Positions 12,246-22,185 of a stretch of 64,000 nucleotides of DNA are shown one piece after another (positions within the stretch are counted from its first letter, which is position 1; each line of letters opens with the position of its first letter). The stretch lies in assembly GCA_017311185.1 (NCBI GenBank), contig JAESUZ010002880.1, positions 1 to 64,000 on the forward strand. The letters run 5' to 3'. The notes under the pieces were generated by a model, which saw only the letters and a list, made by a program, of their open reading frames with translations, searched no databases and was not told where the DNA came from. A program made the translations under genes and the position numbers. The stretch comes from Proteles cristata cristata (taxonomy: Eukaryota > Chordata > Mammalia > Carnivora > Hyaenidae).

Positions 12246-12626
12246 TTTTGATGCCTAAATGTTGAGTATTTCACTTTACAAATTATTAGCAGCGCAAAGA
12301 CCTCTGTGTTTTCTGTCTCCAGTGCCTACTGGTGTTCTTCCAGAGTGACGGAGGGAGGGAATTTCTCAAAGCAGCCTGATTGTACCCACCAAGCACGGAG
12401 GCCTCGCATCGGAGAACGCTTACATCCCTTGCTCTGCTTCGCAAACAGCGAAAGGAGCGTGATGCGGCTTTCCAGGCGCACAGCTGGTCTCTCCTCCCAC
12501 CCTGCCTTCCCTGGGATGACAGATGAGGACCCGGAAGCCTGGCTGAGTTCAGGGGAGATGGGGCTTGCTCACCACCGGGCAGGCTCTGGTCTCACGTCTG
12601 GGTGGGGAAGTAAGACTCTGAAGTCA
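12246..12626. other. Unique sequence, no gene seen
   Basis: No repeat or exon recognised; moderately CpG-containing near 12390-12480. Confidence 0.4.
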
Positions 12627-12832
12627 GGGGGCGCCTGGGGGTTCTGTCCGTGAAGCATCCGGCTTCAGCTCAGGTCATGATCTCACGGTTCGTGGGTTCG
12701 AGCCCCACATTGGAGTCTGTGCTGACAGCTGGGGGCCTGCTTGGGATTCTCTCTCCTCTCTCTCTGCCCCTCCCCTACTTACACTCTGTCTTTCTCAAAA
12801 TAAGTAAATAAACTAAAAAAATAAAATAAAAT
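12627..12832 (+). mobile_element. Felid SINE, head altered
   Basis: GGGGGCGCCTGGGGGTTCTG replaces the usual GGTGGCTCAG head, so the A-box region is damaged. The B-box region (GTGGGTTCGAGCCCCACATT) and A-rich tail are intact. No convincing TSD. Confidence 0.88.
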
Positions 12833-12847
12833 CTTAAAAGTTTTTTT

Positions 12848-12905
12848 CAGGTAATAGTAACAACAGCTAACATGTATTGAGTATTATCTTCTATAAGGCA
12901 ATCTT
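12848..12905 (-). mobile_element. MIR, outer half of a split copy
   Basis: 'AACAGCTAACATGTATTGAG' followed by TATTATCTTCTATAAGGCA is the antisense MIR 3' end. Its continuation appears at 14173, on the far side of an L1, so both probably belong to one MIR cut by an insertion. Confidence 0.65.
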
Positions 12906-13036
12906 TCTGTTCTTTTTCTTTTTTTTAAATGTAAGCATTTACATTTATTTGTATCCACTTTGAAATGAAAGCTCAAAATAAAGATAAAGACTGACAAAGA
13001 TTATATGACAACGTAACATGAAAATGGGGTCACAGA
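12906..13036. other. AT-rich stretch between the MIR half and the young SINE
   Basis: A T-rich run at 12910-12927 could be the reversed A-tail of the minus-strand L1, but the link is not certain. No gene. Confidence 0.3.
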
Positions 13037-13256
13037 GGGGCGCCTGGGTGGCTTAGTCGGTTAAGCGTCCGACGTTCGCTTGGGTCATGATCTCGCGGTT
13101 CGTGGGTTCGAGCCCCGCGTCGGGCTCTGTGCTGACTGCCAGCTCAGAGCCTGGAGCCTGTTTCAGTCTGTGACTCCCTCTCTCTCTGACCCTCCCCTGC
13201 TCACGCTGTCTCTCTCTCTCTCCTAGAAATAAATTAAAAAAATATTAAAAAAAAAA
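13037..13256 (+). mobile_element. Felid SINE, full length, young type
   Basis: The head reads GGGGCGCCTGGGTGGCTTAG, followed by GGTTCGAGCCCCGCGTCGGG, CTGACTGCCAGCTC and CCTAGAAATAAATT. A 17-bp TSD, GAAAATGGGGTCACAGA, lies at 13020-13036 and 13257-13273. It is the clearest young insertion in the window. Confidence 0.96.
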
Positions 13257-13289
13257 GAAAATGGGGTCACAGAATTGAGGATTTAGGAA

Positions 13290-13332
13290 AGAAATATATA
13301 TATATATATATATATACAGATATATATATTTT
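13290..13332. repeat. (AT)n microsatellite
   Basis: TATATATA tract of about 25 nt, then ACAGA and a second TATATATA run. Confidence 0.95.
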
Positions 13333-13344
13333 GCTGAGTTAAGA

Positions 13345-14172
13345 GCTATTGTTTTTTTGTTAGTTTATAATATTTTAAAAATTTAAATCCAAGTTAATTT
13401 ACATGTGGTGTAATACTGATTTCAGGAATAGAGTTTGGTGGTTCATCACTTAACTTATAACTCCCAGTGCTCGTCCCAACAAGTGCCCTTCTTAATGCCC
13501 ATCTCCCATTTGGCCCATCCCCCCACCCAACACCCATCCAGCAACCCTCAGTTTGTTCTCTGTGTCTACGAGTCTCTTATGGTTTGTGTCCCTCCTTGTT
13601 TTTATATTATTTTTGCTTCCCTTCCCTTGCGTTTGTCTGTTTTGTATCTTAAACACCACGTATGAGAGAAAGCATATGATACTTGTCTTTCTCTGACTTC
13701 TTCTGCATAGCGCACTACACTCTAGTTCCATCCGCGTTGTTGCAAATGGCAAGATTTCATTCTTTTCCATCGCTGAGTAAAATTCCATCGTACATGTAAA
13801 CCACATCTTCTTTGTCCGTTCATCCATCGATGGACATTTGGGCTCTTTCCATACTTCACTATTGTCGGTAGCTCCGCTATAAATATTGGGGTGCATATGC
13901 CCCTTTGAAACAGGGCTCCTGTCTCCTTTTGGTTAAATACCTAGCAGTGTAGTGCAATGGCTGGGTTGTAGGCTAGTTCTATTAATTTTTTGAGGAACCT
14001 CCACACTGCTTTCCAGAATGGCCGCGCCAGTCTGCATTCCCGCCAGCAGCGCAAAGGGTTCCTCTTTCTCTGCATCCTCGCCAACATCTGTTGTCGCCTG
14101 AGTTGTTCATGTTAGCTGTTGTGACAGGTGTGAGGTGGTGTGTCATTGTGGTTTTGATTTGCATCCCTACGG
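13345..14172 (-). mobile_element. Carnivore L1, 5'-truncated 3' end
   Basis: Reverse-complemented, this is the L1 3' end. 13780-13900 mirrors the stretch that encodes 'GATGAATGGATAAAGAAGAT' in L1 copies (here CATCTTCTTTGTCCGTTCATC antisense), and 13440-13530 mirrors the carnivore 3' UTR with CAACAAGTGCCC antisense. An open frame of 134 codons at 13492-13896 on the same strand is a remnant of the ORF2 C-terminus and 3' UTR, not a host gene. 5' truncation is at about 14172, where MIR sequence resumes. Confidence 0.85.
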
Positions 14173-14300
14173 CAGGCTCTTTCTAAGTCCTTCACAGGGG
14201 TTAACACTATGAGGCTGGCTGCCATTGTGACCGCTGTGTTAGTAACAGGGCAGCTGGGGCACAGCAGGAGCAAGAAACTTACAACCAGGCCCCTGTGAAG
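14173..14300 (-). mobile_element. MIR, inner half of a split copy
   Basis: 'GGCAGGCTCTTTCTAAGTCC' then TTCACAGGGGTTAACACTATGAGG fits the antisense MIR directly following the part at 12848-12905. GGCAATCTTTCT and GGCAGGCTCTTTCT at the two breakpoints may be a decayed duplication. Confidence 0.6.
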
Positions 14301-14479
14301 TGGGCCCTGCCCAGCTCTCCTGCTCTCCCCACCCGAGTCCCATTGGTCTTCTTCCCACCTTCCTTCCTGCCTGCCTGGGCCCTCGGTCAGCTCTCATGCA
14401 GGATGTACGCAGAAATGGTGCTCGGGGGATGCCTCTGTGAGGAACTGCATTTGGGTGGACACCTCCATGAACCTGAGGG

Positions 14480-14595
14480 AGAAAAATTGGGCCAGTATCT
14501 GGAGAAGGCACTCTATTGACACAGTGGCACGTGCAAAGGCCCTGAGGCAGGAGTGTGCTCCGAAGGGAAGAGACCTCAGAGATGCCCCGTGATTT
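14480..14595 (+). mobile_element. Ancient mammal-wide repeat, family unassigned
   Basis: 'GTGCAAAGGCCCTGAGGCAG' then GAGTGTGCTC is a widely recurring old mammalian repeat motif. A relative lies at about 48180-48310 (GTGCAAAGGTCCTGTGG). Confidence 0.5.
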
Positions 14596-14599
14596 GCTG

Positions 14600-15055
14600 A
14601 CGTGGGCGGAATGACTCCCAGAAAGAGCCCATGTCCTCCTCCCTGAACTTGGGAATGTGACCTAATACGGCAAAAGGGACATTGCAGATGTGATTCAGTT
14701 AGGGCTCTCTAGATGGGCAAATGGTTCTGGAATATCAGCGGTGCCCTAAATGCTATCATAATGTCCTTGTAGAGGCAGACAAGGGAAGTCTGACGCACAG
14801 ACGAGGAGATGCGAAGACAGAATAAGTGGTTGGAGCGGTGTGGGAAAAGGGTCATGACCGAAGAAACGCAGGTGACCTCTAGCAGCGTGGCAAGGAGATG
14901 GATTCTCCCCGCGGAGCCTCCAGAAGGAAGCAGCCGTTGACATGAGCCCTGGGAAACAAACCTGGAGCTTCTGATCTCTAGAACTCCAAGAGCATAAACT
15001 TGTGTTGTTTGAAGCCCCCAGGACTGTGGCAGTTTGTTACAGCAGCCACAGGACG
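14600..15055 (+). mobile_element. MLT1-like LTR fragment
   Basis: The order of landmarks fits an MLT1-type LTR: GGGAATGTGACCTAATACGG, GGGACATTGCAGATGTGATT, 'ATAATGTCCTTGTAGAGGCA', a middle with GGAAGC, and 'AACTTGTGTTGTTTGAAGCC' then CAGTTTGTTACAGCAGCCACAGG at the 3' end. No internal retroviral sequence is seen. Confidence 0.7.
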
Positions 15056-16386
15056 CAGATGCACTTGCCCGAGACCTCAGGACCGCACTGTAAGTCCCCA
15101 CCTCTGTGTCTCAGCCCTGGTGATTTCCCTCAGGGGGGATCCACTCCCCTGTTCAGCTGGGAGGCCCCGGTACAACTTCCAGGTTATTCCATGTTGAAAT
15201 TCTTTTCTGCTGTTTAGAAAGTAGCCACTGCAGGGACTGTCCTTGCTGCTCTGGCTGCCCCCAACCCCCCCTCCTCCCCCCCAGCCCCACAGGCTTCCCT
15301 TGACTCAGCAACCCAAGGGTTAACGCCTGGCTGAGAACAGAGGGTCAGGGCTGGGGGCCCAGCTGTGGCACTACTGGGTCTGTGTCCTCCTCTGCCAGTT
15401 GCTAAATATTTTGGAGTTTTGGGTATCGTCCCTGGGTTAAGGCATCTTTCGCAGATGGTCCCTCTCGGCTTTTCCCGGCAGGCCCAGAGCAGATGCGGTC
15501 CACCGTCAGCAGCCCCCAGGAGCTGGGCTGCCCCGGGCCCCACGCTGCTCGCTTCCTCCACCCAGAGCCAAGGACACGCCGTCTGTCCACTTTGGGCGGC
15601 TGACCCTGGGGATGGTCCGATGGGGCAATGAAATGCTGTTGGTTTCAGTCCCTTTGAAAACAGGACCAAAATGAGTCCAGCGTTTGCCCTGTGGAAGAAG
15701 GTTACGAAGCAGGAAATAATGGAAAGGGCTGTGATCTTTTCATTTTCAGGTGAATGTTGCGAACAGGTTTTTTTTAAGTCTATGAAAAGGCCCTCATCAG
15801 CAGTGTTTCCTGCAAATCACAGGCATGCAACACAAGAAACACTTTTTAAAGAGCAAACAAAACTCTGCTTTTTGTGTTGGGTTATTGCTTCCGGCAGGGT
15901 CGATGGGGTTTTGGTCAATGCACTGCTTGCCTGCAGAGCTGGGCTCTGGCTTGTCTTGGGGACAGCATCTCCGGTTCCTCCTTCCAGAAGCTTCCCACTC
16001 CCTCCTGAGTCCTGATTATTCGGGGGAACCTTCAGGGCTAAGCACCCACAGGGCACAGAGCCCGGCACACACGGGGGAGGGGTGCTCCGCATGGGTCCGA
16101 TGAATGAATGAAGGACTTCCCACCATTAATCCACCCATTTATCCACCAAGAGTTTGCTGAGCATCTGCTTTGTTCTAGGCTCTGGGTGGACTCTGGGAGC
16201 CCAGAGGTGTCTAACAACCCTCACCGTAGAGTTACGTTCATGGAAGCATCTGGGCTGTGCTCGACTTGGGGAGCCAACTCTCATTTATTGCAGTTGTTCT
16301 CGAATCCTCCCAAAGTCCCAAACTGATTGCTTCCCCGGGGACTGGGAATGGTAAACACTCAGTGCCTTGGGCACAGGTAGGTGGAC
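15056..16386. other. Unique, GC-rich sequence
   Basis: No supported gene. 16118-16215 ('TTTATCCACCAAGAGTTTGC' then TGAGCATCTGC) resembles an ancient repeat with the 'capped bag' pattern seen elsewhere in mammals; low confidence. Confidence 0.4.
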
Positions 16387-16695
16387 GGCAGGTGTAGTCA
16401 TGTGGACAGACACACATGCAGAGACCATGAAGGCGGTTTGGTGGATCGTGTCCTTATTCGTGATAAGATTAAACTTCCCACTGATGTCAAGCTCATCTTC
16501 TTTGGCCAGTGACATGGAGAAGGTGGGCGTCTTGGCCGCTGCTGGGGAGGAGTGGCAGGAGGCGGGGCTCTTTCCTGTCGACCACAACCCCCCGCACCCC
16601 CCATTTCAGTTAGGGGCTCTCGCTGCAGCACAGGCTGGAATGAATCTCTGCTGCTATAAGCCGCTGCGATTCAGAGTTGGTTTGTGACAGGACAT
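16387..16695 (+). mobile_element. Possible old LTR fragment
   Basis: The end, CTGCTATAAGCCGCTGCGATT followed by TGGTTTGTGACAGG, resembles the 3' ends of old mammalian LTRs (TTAAGCCACTGAGATTT-type). The upstream part is only weakly similar. Confidence 0.35.
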
Positions 16696-16871
16696 GGCTT
16701 AGCTCCGGGCGACCCAGAGAGAAGTCTGTAGGGTGGAGACAGCGTCAGAGTCAGAGCCAGGATGGCGGATAATGGTTCGCCAGGGATCGGGGGTGGGACC
16801 AGCAAAGCCACAGAGGTGAGACAATGAGAACACCTCACTGTCTCAGGGTAGAAGCTTTTTTCTTTCTTTTT

Positions 16872-17082
16872 CTTTTAAAGTTTATTTATTTATTATTTGA
16901 AAGAGAGGGAGAGAAAGAGAGAGAGTGAGCAGGGGAGGTACAGAGAGAGAGGGAGACAGAGAATCCCAAGCAGGCTCTGAGCCATCAGCACAGAGCCCGA
17001 CGTGGGCTCGAACCCATGAACCGTGAGATCGTGACCCAAGCCGAAGTCGGACGCTTAACAGACCGAGCCACCCAGGCGCCCC
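16872..17082 (-). mobile_element. Felid SINE
   Basis: Minus-strand copy ending GCCACCCAGGCGCCCC at 17082, with the A-tail as TTTATTTATTTATTA at 16879-16895 and a purine-rich (CT antisense) part at 16899-16963. The flanking AGAAGCTTTTTT and AGCTCTTTTCC are too different for a confident TSD. Confidence 0.92.
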
Positions 17083-17663
17083 AGCTCTTTTCCTGATAGT
17101 AGAAAAACAGCATAGAGATTTATTTCTCTTGCTCGGGCTGAGCAGTCAGTCCAGGGGCGGCAGGGTAACTGTGTGATGCAGGGACCAAAGTTCCTTCTAT
17201 TTTGTTCTACCCTCTGCTGGCTTGCTCTCATGTCTCCGTGGTGACCAGCAGGAAAGGGCAGCAAACTCGCTCCCTTTTCTCCTCAACGCGTGGCCTAGAG
17301 GTCGCACGTATCATTTCCAAGCCTGCTTGTCCCGGACGGATTCCCGTGGCACCTCCTAGCTGCAGGAAGAGCTGGCAAGCAGGGTCTTTATAATGAGAGC
17401 CGTGTGCCCACCTTTGAGGGTAGGGAGAGTGACACTGAGGGACAGATCTGCCATAGGGTATCCCTATTAACTTACAGGATCCATGATGTGGTCAGGCAGT
17501 GCTACAACTGACTTGTGTGTTCCCCTCCGGGAACAGATATTTTTAATCAGCAGCTATTGAGTGGGTGTGGGTGTGTGTCGGCAGCCCAGCCATGTCAGCC
17601 AGCGGCCCATTGCCCCGTTTCAAGGTGGGGTAGATTCTGTCTTCTTCTTATCTTCTTCCTGAT
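17083..17663. other. Unique sequence, no gene seen
   Basis: No repeat or exon recognised. Confidence 0.4.
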
Positions 17664-17689
17664 TGGACCCTAAATATATATTTTTTATT

Positions 17690-17723
17690 TTTAAAAACTT
17701 TTTTGTTAATGTTTTATTTATTT

Positions 17724-17764
<41 letters not shown>

Positions 17765-17932
17765 TGTGAGCAGGGGAGGGTCAGAGAGAGAGGGAGACAC
17801 AGAATCTGAAACAGGCTCCAGGCTCTGAGCTGTCAGCACAGAGCCTGATGCGGGGCTCGAACCCACAAACTGTGAGATTGTGATCTGAGCCAAAGTTGAA
17901 GGCTTAACCAACTGAGCCACCCAGGTGCCCCC
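17690..17932 (-). mobile_element. Felid SINE, part of a composite insertion
   Basis: Minus-strand copy with a (GA)n run at 17728-17760 and a GCCACCCAGGTGCCCC end at 17932. A second SINE tail (17939-17988) abuts it, and the pair is bounded by TGGACCCTAAATA at about 17665-17677 and 17991-18003. Confidence 0.92.
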
Positions 17933-17938
17933 TTTTTA

Positions 17939-17988
17939 AAACTTTTTAAAAATGTTTTATTTATTTTTGAGACAGAGAGAGAGAGAGA
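17939..17988 (-). mobile_element. Truncated felid SINE, 3' end only
   Basis: TTTTTAAAAATGTTTTATTT followed by ATTTTTGAGACAGAGAGAGAG is the reversed tail and CT part of a SINE. Head and tRNA-like part are absent. The shared TGGACCCTAAATA lies directly right of it. Confidence 0.85.
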
Positions 17989-18003
17989 TGGACCCTAAAT
18001 ATT

Positions 18004-19115
18004 TATATCTATAGCCCATCCCATTGCTCAACTCAGTGTTCCTTAACACAACTCTCTGTTTTTTCCTTAAGTGCCAAAGTGGTTTTTCTACGTGGACAAA
18101 TGGACCCTGTCCCATCCAAGTCCAAATTCTTTATCTTCCCTTTATCCCCCACAGCCCACCTCCCCTCTGGGCCTGCTCAGAGCCCTAAGAGCCAATCTGC
18201 ATCAATTTCTTTGAGAATTTCATCAAGGGCTGCGCTGGGCTCTGGTCCCCATTGGGTCTGGTCAGTGGGAGCCCTGGAGGATTCCAGGGGAGGTGAGGGC
18301 TTCGTGTCTCTGGCTGCCTCCCGGGTGTGATGGGCTGGCCATGCCCTCCCAAGGTCATAGCCATGGGGGGCCTCTCCGGCCTTCTCTCTGCCTCAGATTC
18401 TTGAACCACATCCTCCATCAGCCCTTCAGGGACTCGCTCCTGTGTTGGAGTCCCAACGTTGGCTTCTCTCCCTACACTTTTCTAAGGAGTCTGTTGATCA
18501 GACTCTTTCTGAGTTCATCGATTTAGGTATCTACCTGTTTCCTGCTATGACCAGCACAACTACTAAGCCCTTCCGGGGGCTCAGGACAGAGTGTCAGTTC
18601 CTTTCCGGAGTCTCCAAGACTGGGGGACGGAGGGGGGTCTCACCCCTGCCTGTCCCTTCAGATTCACCCCTTGCCATTCCGCTCCCACAACTAACCTCCC
18701 TCCCCTCCTCCCCTTCCCTCCCTCTCCTCCCTCCTCCTCAGCAGCTCCCTGAGTAGGACTGAATGTGGCCCCCGCACGGGGAGGCAGGGGGAGATGCAAT
18801 GAAAGAGGCGATCATTCTAGATGGGTGGGTGGCAGGTGTAAGAAACAAGGAAACTCGTCTTGGGTCCTGGGTCCTGGAGGGTGCGGTGGGCTTATACCGC
18901 AGACGAGCACACCTCTGCACCTGCCCACCCAATCCTAAAGGCCTACGTGGGGGCCTTAACTGGGTTCCGTCACATACACTGTCCGTAGTCTGAACACCAC
19001 CTTTCCATCTCAAGGCTGTATCCTCGGAGCAGCTTCTGGGTGCAGGGAGGCAAGCCGGACACACGTCCCAGGGACCGGGGAAGGGGCGAGGAGCCTCTCA
19101 ATGACCTCCCCTGAC
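18004..19115. other. Unique sequence, GC-rich
   Basis: No gene supported. 18690-18735 is a C/T-rich run (CTCCCTCCCCTCCTCCCC). Confidence 0.4.
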
Positions 19116-19570
19116 ATTCACTCACCCAGCAAGTGTTTAGGGAATCCCACCACGTGCCTGTCATTATTCTAGGACCGGAGATCGGACAGTGGCTGAGGCA
19201 GGCAAGGTCTCTGCGTTATGGGCTCCCAGGCCCCAGCCCCGACCGCTTGCCTCTCTGTTCCCAGGTGCTGCACTGTCTTGCCTCCCCTCACCCCTGTGTT
19301 GTCCCCACCTTTGACTGGATACACCCCACTCTCCATTGGAAGCCCTTCTCTTCGTCCACGAAGCCACCTGCCTGTCCTGGTGGAAGGCTCCTGTCTCTCC
19401 TGGGAGGGCCCGTAGGAGGCTTTGGTCTGTCTTGCCGGCTGAGTGGTTTACAGGTTCCTTTGACCCCAGAGTGACTCCCAGGGGTGTTTGTCGGAGACGC
19501 CGGAGCCTGCAGGGCCTTGCGCCTCACAAGTGCTCAGCGGAGATTTGTGCAATCAAGGAATGAAACATGA
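19116..19570 (+). mobile_element. Ancient interspersed repeat traces
   Basis: 'CCAGCAAGTGTTTAGGGAAT' then TGCCTGTCATTATTCTAGGACCGG (19126-19180) resembles an old mammal-wide repeat. 19505-19566 ('AAGTGCTCAGCGGAGATTTG') resembles an L2 end. Both are short and highly diverged, and the sequence between is unassigned. Confidence 0.35.
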
Positions 19571-19954
19571 ATACTGGGAATGTAGGGAGGGCTCTGTGTG
19601 GCATTTGCTGACCCTTGCGGTGGCTGCCTGAGGAAGGCAGGACCAGCCTTTGATCTTGGTGTTCAGGAGGGAGCACAGAGTTCAAGGGAAGGCCCTTGAA
19701 CTTGAGTCACTGCCCACATTTCACCTTCTCGGCAAAAGGCAGATCAGAGGCATGAATTCAGGCCCCCAAGAACAAACACTGTGTGTTTTTGCATATCACC
19801 TCCTCGCAGAGGATTCCTGATTAAAATGCAATACACACCAAGACAGGCTTGTAATTTACGGGAATCAAAAAAATGTGTATTGTTTTTTTTTTTTTTTAAA
19901 GATTTCAAGAGCAATACTATGATACCTGATTCAAACAGTCTAAGGAAGAGGAGA

Positions 19955-20362
19955 GTGTATTAGCTTCCCAGGGTGGCCATGACAAAGTGCCATCAAAGGG
20001 TCTGGCTTAAATAATAGAAATGTATTGTCCTGAGGTTTTGAAGGTTGCAAGCTGCCGATGGGTGTATCTGCAGAGTGTGGTCCCTCTGAAGGCTCCAGGG
20101 AAGGGTTGTTCCAGACCTCCCTCCCAGCTTCCGGTAGATTGTCTCTTGGCTCATGATGGTTTGACTCTGACCCTCACGTGGTGTTCCCCCTGTATATGTG
20201 CCAGTGTTCAAAGTTTCCCTTTTATGAAGATGCCAGTCACCGTGCATGAGGGTCTGCCCTGCTCCAGCCTGACATCCTAACTTAACTCATTACGCCTGTC
20301 ACAAGCCTCTTTCCAAAGGAGGCCGCCTTCTGAGATGTGGCAGGTTAGGGCCACGACACAGA
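19955..20362 (-). mobile_element. MLT1-like LTR fragment, antisense
   Basis: TGTATTAGCTTCCCAGGGTGG at 19957 followed by CATGACAAAGTGCC and 'AATAATAGAAATGTATTGTC' is the antisense 3' end of an MLT1-type LTR. The body runs through 'CTTTTATGAAGATGCCAGTC' and CTCATTACGCC to about 20362. Confidence 0.75.
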
Positions 20363-20985
20363 GTTTGTAAGGGACACAATTTTATTTATAACGTGAAATA
20401 AGAAGTGTGATAAAAGAGGCTGCCTGGGGTCCCTACCTGCCAACCCCAGTGTGAAACAATTGCTAGTAAGGCCTTGGAGGCTAGGATTCCAGACTTTTCT
20501 TTGCTTACCCAAGCCTTGATTATATACCCACACATATCCATAATATGAGGAATAAAATCTAGGAAAAAGATTAAGCTGAAAACTGAAAAAAAAAAAAAAG
20601 ATAGAGAGAAACCCTTTAAAACATAGGGCCTCAATGTCAATGTTCTTGCTCTTATTCCATTTGTTGATTTGCTTTCCTTTCGTGGCTGATGAGACCAAGG
20701 CAAGCTGTGTCTGAAGCGCCGGACAGACAGTGGGAGCTGCTGTATGGAGAGTTCTAGATCATCTAGCCTCTCCCGCACAGTCCCCTCTGATGCTCATGAG
20801 AATATGCTAATTGCCAAGGATGCAGAGAGGGAAGAACAGCCACCCTCCAGCCTTGGAATTTGCAGAGCCTGGAGAGCTGAGGCCAGGCCAGCCTGGGTGT
20901 TCCCTTCCTGCCCAGAGGCGGGCCTCGGGAAGGGGGGTCCTGGGGGGCGTTCCGTGTCCTGAGCAGGGCCTGCCAGAGAGATGAC
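20363..20985. other. Unclassified AT-rich then GC-rich sequence
   Basis: 20380-20600 may be an old L1 or LTR piece (poly-A at 20586-20598), but I cannot assign it. No coding evidence. Confidence 0.35.
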
Positions 20986-21330
20986 GCGCTCTTCTTCTGC
21001 ACAGACAAGTGAGAGCCGGTCTCCGACAGGAGAGCAAAGTGAAAATTAATGCCTGCCGCTTGTATACCGCCTAGACGTTACTTTGGAGAGGAAAACAACA
21101 GGGCAGAGCGAAGCCGTACATATGTTAAATTCACATCAGTAATAAAGATTAAGTAGAAGTTAATAGCATCCCAGTCATGCTTGTGGAGGTAATCTCCTTT
21201 CTGAAAATTCAAAATTAGATTTGGAGGATCGAAGCAAACAGGGGGTGAGACTTTGGCGTAATATTTTAATCAAATTGTCATGAATGAGTGGATACAATTA
21301 AGAATTCTGTCAGTCACAGCGCCGAGGCCC
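20986..21330. promoter_or_regulatory. Candidate conserved non-coding element
   Basis: Repeat-free, AT-rich sequence with many TAAT-type homeodomain cores: GAAAATTAATGCC, TTAATAGCATCC, TTTAATCAAATTG, ACAATTAAGAATTC. Conservation is inferred from composition and motif density only. Confidence 0.35.
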
Positions 21331-21457
21331 TTTTGTTAGTCAGCAGTGGGAGGGGTGCACGGGGCCATCGAGGGGAGAGATTAAACTTGACCTTTCCCAG
21401 GCTCTTGTTTTTTGACCCTCTGGCTGGGCTTTGCCTGGCAGATGCCTGTTTTGTAAA

Positions 21458-21602
21458 AAAGGTGTGTGTGCGTGCACGTGTATGTGTGTGCACATGCGTG
21501 TGCGTATGCGCACATGGTTGCATGGGTGCGCACGTTTGGGTGTGAGCATGGGCTGTGCACATGTGTATGTGCAAGGTGCTCATACACAGATGCGTGCGAG
21601 AA

Positions 21603-21637
<35 letters not shown>

Positions 21638-21652
21638 TGGGCGCGGGTGCCA
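21458..21652. repeat. Complex (TG)n/(CG)-interrupted microsatellite
   Basis: GTGTGTGCGTGCACGTGTATG-type sequence over about 190 nt, with a pure (TG) core at 21604-21630. The alternating purine-pyrimidine pattern can adopt Z-DNA. Open frames of up to 145 codons here are repeat artefacts. Confidence 0.93.
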
Positions 21653-22185
21653 GGCAGTAAGAAAACAGGAATATGGGGCAAACAAAGGATTTGTGCTGTC
21701 GCACCAGTGACAAAACCTGGCCATAAGTGTGTCTTTTTATCTCCTTTTCCTCTTCTTTGCAGCCACACCCCGACATCTTGGGTGTGTGAACACCCCAGTG
21801 CACAGAATATGTCCCCATGAGTGTCGGGGACAGCTCAGTATAGGCTCATACTCCAATACCGCAAGAGGCGGTCTGCGAAGAATAATGTAATTGACATCAA
21901 AGAATGAGTGAGTGACTGCACGCATTCCGTAACACTAATGTCTGTGTGCACAGTGAGTAACTCCTGATCAAGTTGCAACATTCTACAGTCTCTTCTCTTA
22001 GGGATTTGCAGCTTTGCACACCCTCCTTGCACCGCCTGTTTATAGTGCTGGAGACACAGGGGACGTGAAATGTCCTCTTTCTCTCAACTACCCCGCCCCT
22101 ACGTCTTCCCCTCCCCCACACAACAGGGATTTATTTTTACTTTTGACTCCTGGGCGCTGATGGGGTAGCAGGGAAAGACTGTGGC
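21653..22185. other. Repeat-poor sequence leading into the candidate enhancer block
   Basis: No gene or repeat recognised. It is AT-moderate with short motifs such as AATGTAATTGACATCAAAG. Confidence 0.35.

Noticed and set aside
13492..13896. 134-codon minus-strand frame that looks like a real protein end
   Set aside because: It is the remnant ORF2 C-terminus and 3' UTR of a truncated L1, not a host gene.
21288..21820. Several open frames of 85-145 codons around the TG repeat
   Set aside because: They encode VCVCVC- or HTHTHT-type low-complexity peptides from the microsatellite.
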